From: Rhodocyclales bacterium
Lineage (GTDB): Bacteria > Pseudomonadota > Gammaproteobacteria > Burkholderiales > Rhodocyclaceae
NCBI GenBank assembly: GCA_021286885.1
Contig: JAJTBM010000082.1
Coordinates: 1-9,740, forward strand
Direction: 5' to 3'
Length of the DNA: 9,740 bases
Below are positions 5,882-9,740 of the stretch, piece after piece; positions within the stretch are counted from its first letter, which is position 1; each line of letters starts with the position of its first letter. The position numbers and the translations under genes were made by a program. Under the pieces are notes generated by a model. That model made no database searches and was not told where the DNA came from. It saw nothing but the letters and a program-made list of their open reading frames with translations.

Positions 5882-8800
5882 ATGAGTAAGAAACGTATGA
5901 GAATTTTTTACAAAAATGTCTGGAGCGAAATGGCTCGCACCTCTGCTGCCCTTGGCGAACCCACAGAATCCAAAGAACAGCCCTCAGCCGCCCTGCAGGC
6001 CCACCAGCGCCCCCTGCGCTCCGTGGCGCAGATGCGGGCCTTGGAGCAACGCTTCATGTTTGACGGCGCAGCGGTCGTTGATGCGGCCCACGCCCTTCCA
6101 GACGCCACCCAAACGGCACTCATCCCTGAAGTTTCGGCGCCAGTGGTCATTCGCCAGGCGGACGCGAGCCTCAACAATGGCAAAAAAGAAGTCGCTTTTG
6201 TAGACACCTCGGTCGCTAACTACAAGGCTTTAGAAGCAGGCATCCAGAATGGCATCGAGATTGTAGAAATTGACGGATCAAAAAGCGGTCTGGCGCAAAT
6301 TGCCCAATGGGCTGAAACACATACCGGATTTGATGCTGCACACATCCTGAGCCACGGCGCCGACGGAACCATCTACATTGGATCCGACACAATCACCAAC
6401 ACGCTGCTGCAAAGCGAAACAGCCAAAGCAGAACTGGCCGAGCTCGGTCACGCGCTGAAATCTAATGGTGACTTACTGATTTACGGTTGCAATGTCGCAA
6501 CGAGCCAGAAAGGCCAAGGGCTGATTGCAAACCTTTCCGCCGCCACAGGGGCCGATGTCGCAGCCTCCAATGACGCCACCGGGGCCGCGAACCGGGGCGG
6601 CGACTGGGCACTTGAAATCAATACGGGCGCCATCGAAACGTCCGCGATCTCAGCGACCGGCTTTGGCGGACTGCTGACAAGCGCAACCTTCGACTTTGAA
6701 TCGGGAGTCACAGGCTATGGCACAAAGACTGTAGAGCAGCTGGTCGGGGGTGAAACGCTTAAAATCGTAGTCATCAATGGCAACACTCAAGCCTGGCAGC
6801 GGGCCACCTATACTGCTGGCCTCAGCATCAACGGGAGTGAGTCTCTATCCTACGGCCTGGATACAGACCAAAACATCACTGCCATCACATTTGAACTCAC
6901 AAGCGGCAACAGCTTTGATCTGTCCAGCTTGAAAATGAGTGAATTTAATACCACCACTGAAACAGTCACCTTAACGTCGAGTAAAGGCACCGTTTCATTT
7001 TCGCTTGTAAGTGGCGTATCAGGCCAAAGCCTGGATGTCGCGGGACATGCCAACGCGGCCTATTTTCAGGGTATAGACAGTTTCATTCTGACGGTGGCAG
7101 ATGGAACACTGGCAGCGTCGCTTGATGACATTCAACTGACAAATATTTCCTCCCCTGGCCCCACCGTCACCGACGCAAAAATCAGCATCAGCGGCGCCAG
7201 CGGTACAGGCGGTACCTACAAGATCGGTGACACTGTCACCGCCACATGGAACAACACGGCAGCGACCGGCGACAACAATAGTGGCATTACTGGCGTGACC
7301 ATGGACTTCAGCCAGTTTGGCGGCAGTTCCGCTGTCGCGGCGACCAACGTCTCCGGCACCTGGACGGCGAGCTACACCATCGTAGCCGGAGCCATCGACG
7401 CCACCTCGCGTAACGTCTCCGTGACGGCCACAACCGCCAGTGGCAGCACCACTACCGCAGACTCCACCAATGCCACGGTCGACAACATTGCGCCCACGGT
7501 GACCGATGCCAAGATCAGCATCAGCGGCGCCAGCGGCAGCGGCGGTGCTTTCAAAATTGGCGATACCGTTACCGCCACCTGGAACAATACTGCGAGCGGT
7601 GACAACAACAGCGACACGATCTCCAGCGCCACCGTAGACTTCAGCGCGTTTGGCGGTGGCACCGCCGTAACGGCGACCAACACTTCCGGCACCTGGACAG
7701 CGACTTACACCATCGTGGCTGGGAGCCTAGACGCCACCAGTCGGAATATTTCATTTACCGCAACCGACAACGCCGGCAATACCACCACCACTGCAGACAC
7801 CACCAACGCCACAGTAGATAGCGTGGCCCCCACGGTGACCAATGGCAACATCAGCATTAGCGGCGGCTCCGGCACCGGTGGCGCTTACAAAATTGGCGAC
7901 ACCGTTACCGCCACCTGGAACAACACCGCCGGTGGCGACAACAACAGCGACACCATTTCTGCCGTTACCGTAAATTTCAGCCAGTTTGGCGGTGGCACTG
8001 CCGTGGCGGCGACCAATTCTTCCGGCACCTGGACGGCCACTTACACCATCGTGGCTGGGAGCATAGACGCTACCAATCGCAATATTTCCATCACCGCCAC
8101 CGACAACGCAGGGAACACCACCACCACTGCTGATACCACCAACGCCACCGTGGATAACGTGGCGCCCGTCATGACCGACGCCAAGATCAGCATCAGCGGT
8201 GGCAGCGGCACCGGAGGCGCTTTCATTGTGGGTGACACCGTCACCGCGACCTGGAATGCGGCCAATACCGGGGGAGATGGGAATACGGATTCCTTGGCCA
8301 GCGTCACCGCTGACTTCAGCCAGTTTGGCGGCGGTTCAGCCATAGCCGCCACCAATTCTTCGGGCACCTGGACGGCAACTTACACCATTGTCGCCGGAGC
8401 CATTAACGGCACCACAAACCGAAACGTCTCCTTTACCGCCACCGACAATGCCGGCAACACCACCACTACGGCAGACTCCGGCAACGTCACGGTAGACAAC
8501 GTCACACCCGTCGTAAGCTCGGTCAGCGTTCCATCCAACAACACCTACGGCACCAGCGCCAACCTGGATTTCACGGTCAACTTTGGCGACAACATCACCG
8601 TCACCACCGGTGGCGGCACGCCCCGGATCGCCCTGACCATTGGCAGTACGACCCGCTATGCAAGCTACGTTTCAGGCAGTGGCACCAGCGCCCTGCTGTT
8701 CCGTTACACCACCCAGACGGGCGATAACGATAGCGACGGTATTACCGTAGGCGCACTCGACACCAACGGCGGCACCCTCAAGGACGCCAACGGTAACGAC

Positions 8801-9740
8801 GCCACTCTCACTCTGAACTCCGTAGGCAGCACAACCGCCGTACTGGTTTCCACCAACCAGGCACCGGTACTGAGCACCCCCACCACCGCCACTTACACCG
8901 ACACCAGCGCAGCCGACAGTTTCTCCAACACCACCGGCACCCTGTCTGCCACAGACAACGAGCTGGACACCATCACCTACGGCATTACCGGCGGCTCGGT
9001 GAGTGGCGGCATCAGCACCTTGGCAGGTAGCTACGGCACCCTGAGCGTCAACACGACCACAGGCGCTTACACCTACACGCCCAACACCAGCGTCATCGAA
9101 GGCCTCAGCGCCAACACCAACGAAACCTTTACCGTCACCGCGTCAGACGCCTATTCCAGCGGCACAGCGACCTTTACCGTCAGCATTACCGCCGCCAACG
9201 ACACGCCCACCCTGAGCACGCCCACCGCAGGCGCCTATACCGACACCTCCGCCAACGACACCTTCAGCAACGACACCGGCACCCTCGCAGGCGCGGATCG
9301 GGATTCTGGCCAGACCCTGACTTATGGCATCTCCGGTGGCTCCATCTCCGGGACGACCTCGACCAAGGCCGGCAGCTACGGCACCCTCACGGTGGATACC
9401 GGCACCGGGGCTTACACCTATACGCCCAATGCATCCGCCATTAATGCCCTGACAGCAAGCACGACGGACACCTTCACCGTCACAGTGAGCGATGGCGCTG
9501 GCGGCAGCACCACCGCTACCTACACGGTCAACCTCACCGCCGCCAACGACACGCCCACCCTGAGCACGCCCACCGCTGGGGCCTATACCGACACCTCCGC
9601 CAACGATACTTTCAGCAACGACACCGGCACCCTCGCCGGTGCGGACCGGGACTCTGGCCAGACGCTGACTTATGGCATCTCCGGCGGCTCAGTCTCCGGC
9701 ACGACCTCGACCAAAGCCGGCAGCTACGGCACCCTCACGG
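5882..9740 (+). CDS. Giant repetitive surface protein/adhesin with DUF4347 domain (3' end outside window)
   Basis: The frame is open to the window end (1286 residues visible), and an in-frame stop at 5831-5833 bounds the start. ATG 5882 is used; 5897 and 5930 (preceded by GGAG) are alternatives. Order of parts: basic N-terminus with IFYKNVWSEMARTSAALGE (8-26); LEPR-like motif LEQRFMFDGAAVVDA (54-68); DUF4347 (about 104-264) with VAFVDTSVANY, HILSHG (154-159), YGCN (201-204) and TGADVAAS; a beta-rich domain (about 269-420) ending in an LDDIQL strand; four Ig-like repeats (429-877); one further beta domain (878-993); then VCBS-type repeats from 994. Residues are Thr, Ser, Gly, Asn and Asp rich, with a single Cys (Cys203). 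DUF4347 proteins of this plan are large secreted or surface proteins, usually exported by type I systems through a C-terminal signal, which would lie beyond the window. No hydrophobic Sec core is visible. The export genes directly upstream fit this role. Adhesion or biofilm function is inferred. Confidence 0.9.
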   Translation, partial: MSKKRMRIFYKNVWSEMARTSAALGEPTESKEQPSAALQAHQRPLRSVAQMRALEQRFMFDGAAVVDAAHALPDATQTALIPEVSAPVVIRQADASLNNGKKEVAFVDTSVANYKALEAGIQNGIEIVEIDGSKSGLAQIAQWAETHTGFDAAHILSHGADGTIYIGSDTITNTLLQSETAKAELAELGHALKSNGDLLIYGCNVATSQKGQGLIANLSAATGADVAASNDATGAANRGGDWALEINTGAIETSAISATGFGGLLTSATFDFESGVTGYGTKTVEQLVGGETLKIVVINGNTQAWQRATYTAGLSINGSESLSYGLDTDQNITAITFELTSGNSFDLSSLKMSEFNTTTETVTLTSSKGTVSFSLVSGVSGQSLDVAGHANAAYFQGIDSFILTVADGTLAASLDDIQLTNISSPGPTVTDAKISISGASGTGGTYKIGDTVTATWNNTAATGDNNSGITGVTMDFSQFGGSSAVAATNVSGTWTASYTIVAGAIDATSRNVSVTATTASGSTTTADSTNATVDNIAPTVTDAKISISGASGSGGAFKIGDTVTATWNNTASGDNNSDTISSATVDFSAFGGGTAVTATNTSGTWTATYTIVAGSLDATSRNISFTATDNAGNTTTTADTTNATVDSVAPTVTNGNISISGGSGTGGAYKIGDTVTATWNNTAGGDNNSDTISAVTVNFSQFGGGTAVAATNSSGTWTATYTIVAGSIDATNRNISITATDNAGNTTTTADTTNATVDNVAPVMTDAKISISGGSGTGGAFIVGDTVTATWNAANTGGDGNTDSLASVTADFSQFGGGSAIAATNSSGTWTATYTIVAGAINGTTNRNVSFTATDNAGNTTTTADSGNVTVDNVTPVVSSVSVPSNNTYGTSANLDFTVNFGDNITVTTGGGTPRIALTIGSTTRYASYVSGSGTSALLFRYTTQTGDNDSDGITVGALDTNGGTLKDANGNDATLTLNSVGSTTAVLVSTNQAPVLSTPTTATYTDTSAADSFSNTTGTLSATDNELDTITYGITGGSVSGGISTLAGSYGTLSVNTTTGAYTYTPNTSVIEGLSANTNETFTVTASDAYSSGTATFTVSITAANDTPTLSTPTAGAYTDTSANDTFSNDTGTLAGADRDSGQTLTYGISGGSISGTTSTKAGSYGTLTVDTGTGAYTYTPNASAINALTASTTDTFTVTVSDGAGGSTTATYTVNLTAANDTPTLSTPTAGAYTDTSANDTFSNDTGTLAGADRDSGQTLTYGISGGSVSGTTSTKAGSYGTLT
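7166..8512 (+). repeat. Four tandem Ig-like repeats inside the giant protein
   Basis: Units begin at 7166, 7499, 7835 and 8171 and code for 111, 112, 112 and 114 residues. Each has the order KISISG...GDTVTATWN, an acidic GDNNSD-like loop, DFSQFGG, SGTWTATYTIVAG, then TATDNAGNTTTTAD-like and TVDNVAPT-like ends. Unit 1 lacks the TDNAGN form (TTASG), and unit 4 has an altered acidic loop (GGDGNTDS). The pattern of strands suggests bacterial Ig-like folds forming an extended stalk. The acidic loops may bind calcium, which is inference. Confidence 0.85.
8513..8860 (+). other. Single beta domain between the two repeat arrays
   Basis: Residues 878-993 of the giant protein begin VSSVSVPSNNTYGTSANLDF and include TPRIALTIGSTTRYASYVSG, GTSALLFRYTTQTGDNDSDG and DANGNDATLTLNS. 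This module is familiar from large bacterial adhesins, where it often occurs in several copies; only one is seen here. It marks the switch from Ig-like to VCBS-type repeats. Confidence 0.7.
8861..9740 (+). repeat. VCBS-type tandem repeats, array continuing past window end
   Basis: Units start at 8861 (342 bases, 114 residues), 9203 (348 bases, 116 residues) and 9551 (cut by the window end after 190 bases). Shared motifs are TPTLSTPTAGAYTDTSAND, FSNDTGTLAGADRDSGQ, TYGISGGS, AGSYGTLTV, TGAYTYTPN and TFTVTVSDGAGG. Units 2 and 3 differ at 14 of the 190 comparable bases, 13 of them silent. Unit 1 is more diverged. VCBS repeats are known from Vibrio, Colwellia, Bradyrhizobium and Shewanella adhesins. 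Confidence 0.88.

Noticed and set aside
5916..6203. A 95-codon + strand frame overlapping the start of the giant gene
   Set aside because: The frame one base away encodes the LEPR-like motif and DUF4347 without interruption, so this frame is a shadow.
7372..8367. Two similar minus-strand frames of 106 and 108 codons
   Set aside because: They are the reverse reading of the Ig-like repeats and resemble each other only because the repeats do.
7166..9740. CRISPR array or mobile-element repeats
   Set aside because: The repeats are 333-348 bases long, in frame, and encode conserved protein modules. There are no short identical repeats with unique spacers and no transposase.

Overview
The window looks like chromosomal DNA of a GC-rich Gram-negative bacterium. 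The outer-membrane factor, the periplasmic adaptor and the style of the acyl-CoA dehydrogenase suggest a betaproteobacterium, perhaps of the Rhodocyclales type. That placement is an inference from protein style and codon use, not from a search. All five genes lie on the + strand.

Layout. (1) Positions 1-1440 hold the C-terminal four fifths of an FAD acyl-CoA dehydrogenase of the long type with an extra C-terminal domain. It ends in a clear intrinsic terminator at 1526-1552. (2) An AT-rich intergenic region (1553-1936) with several small palindromes and repeats precedes a patatin-like protein (1937-3001). All three catalytic motifs of that protein are altered. (3) After a second gene-free stretch (3002-3350), which contains a long AT-rich inverted repeat, comes a two-gene unit whose stop and start codons overlap as ATGA. 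It encodes a lipoprotein TolC-family outer-membrane factor (3351-4910) and a short, Sec-exported periplasmic adaptor (4907-5686). (4) A perfect hairpin spans the adaptor stop codon, and 195 bases further on a giant surface protein begins (5882 to beyond the window end, 1286 residues visible). It has a basic N-terminus resembling the extended signal peptide region of autotransporters, a LEPR-like motif, a DUF4347 domain, a beta-rich domain, four Ig-like repeats of 111-114 residues, one further beta domain, and a VCBS-type repeat array that is still running at the window end.

How the genes fit together. The outer-membrane factor and adaptor most likely form part of the export route for the giant protein, as in LapA/LapBCE-type type I secretion. 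No inner-membrane ATPase or pump gene is present here. The adaptor resembles the small RND type rather than a long HlyD/LapC. Either the inner-membrane part lies downstream of the giant gene or elsewhere, or this is a non-canonical export line. The acyl-CoA dehydrogenase and the patatin-like gene probably belong to lipid metabolism and are transcribed separately.

The points most worth following are the His/Cys pair in DUF4347, which resembles a caspase/CHAT-type catalytic dyad and contains the only cysteine in the visible giant protein; the patatin-like protein with Gly in place of the catalytic Ser; the ESPR-like N-terminus on a protein that lacks a Sec hydrophobic core; and the paired cysteines at the base of the adaptor hairpin.
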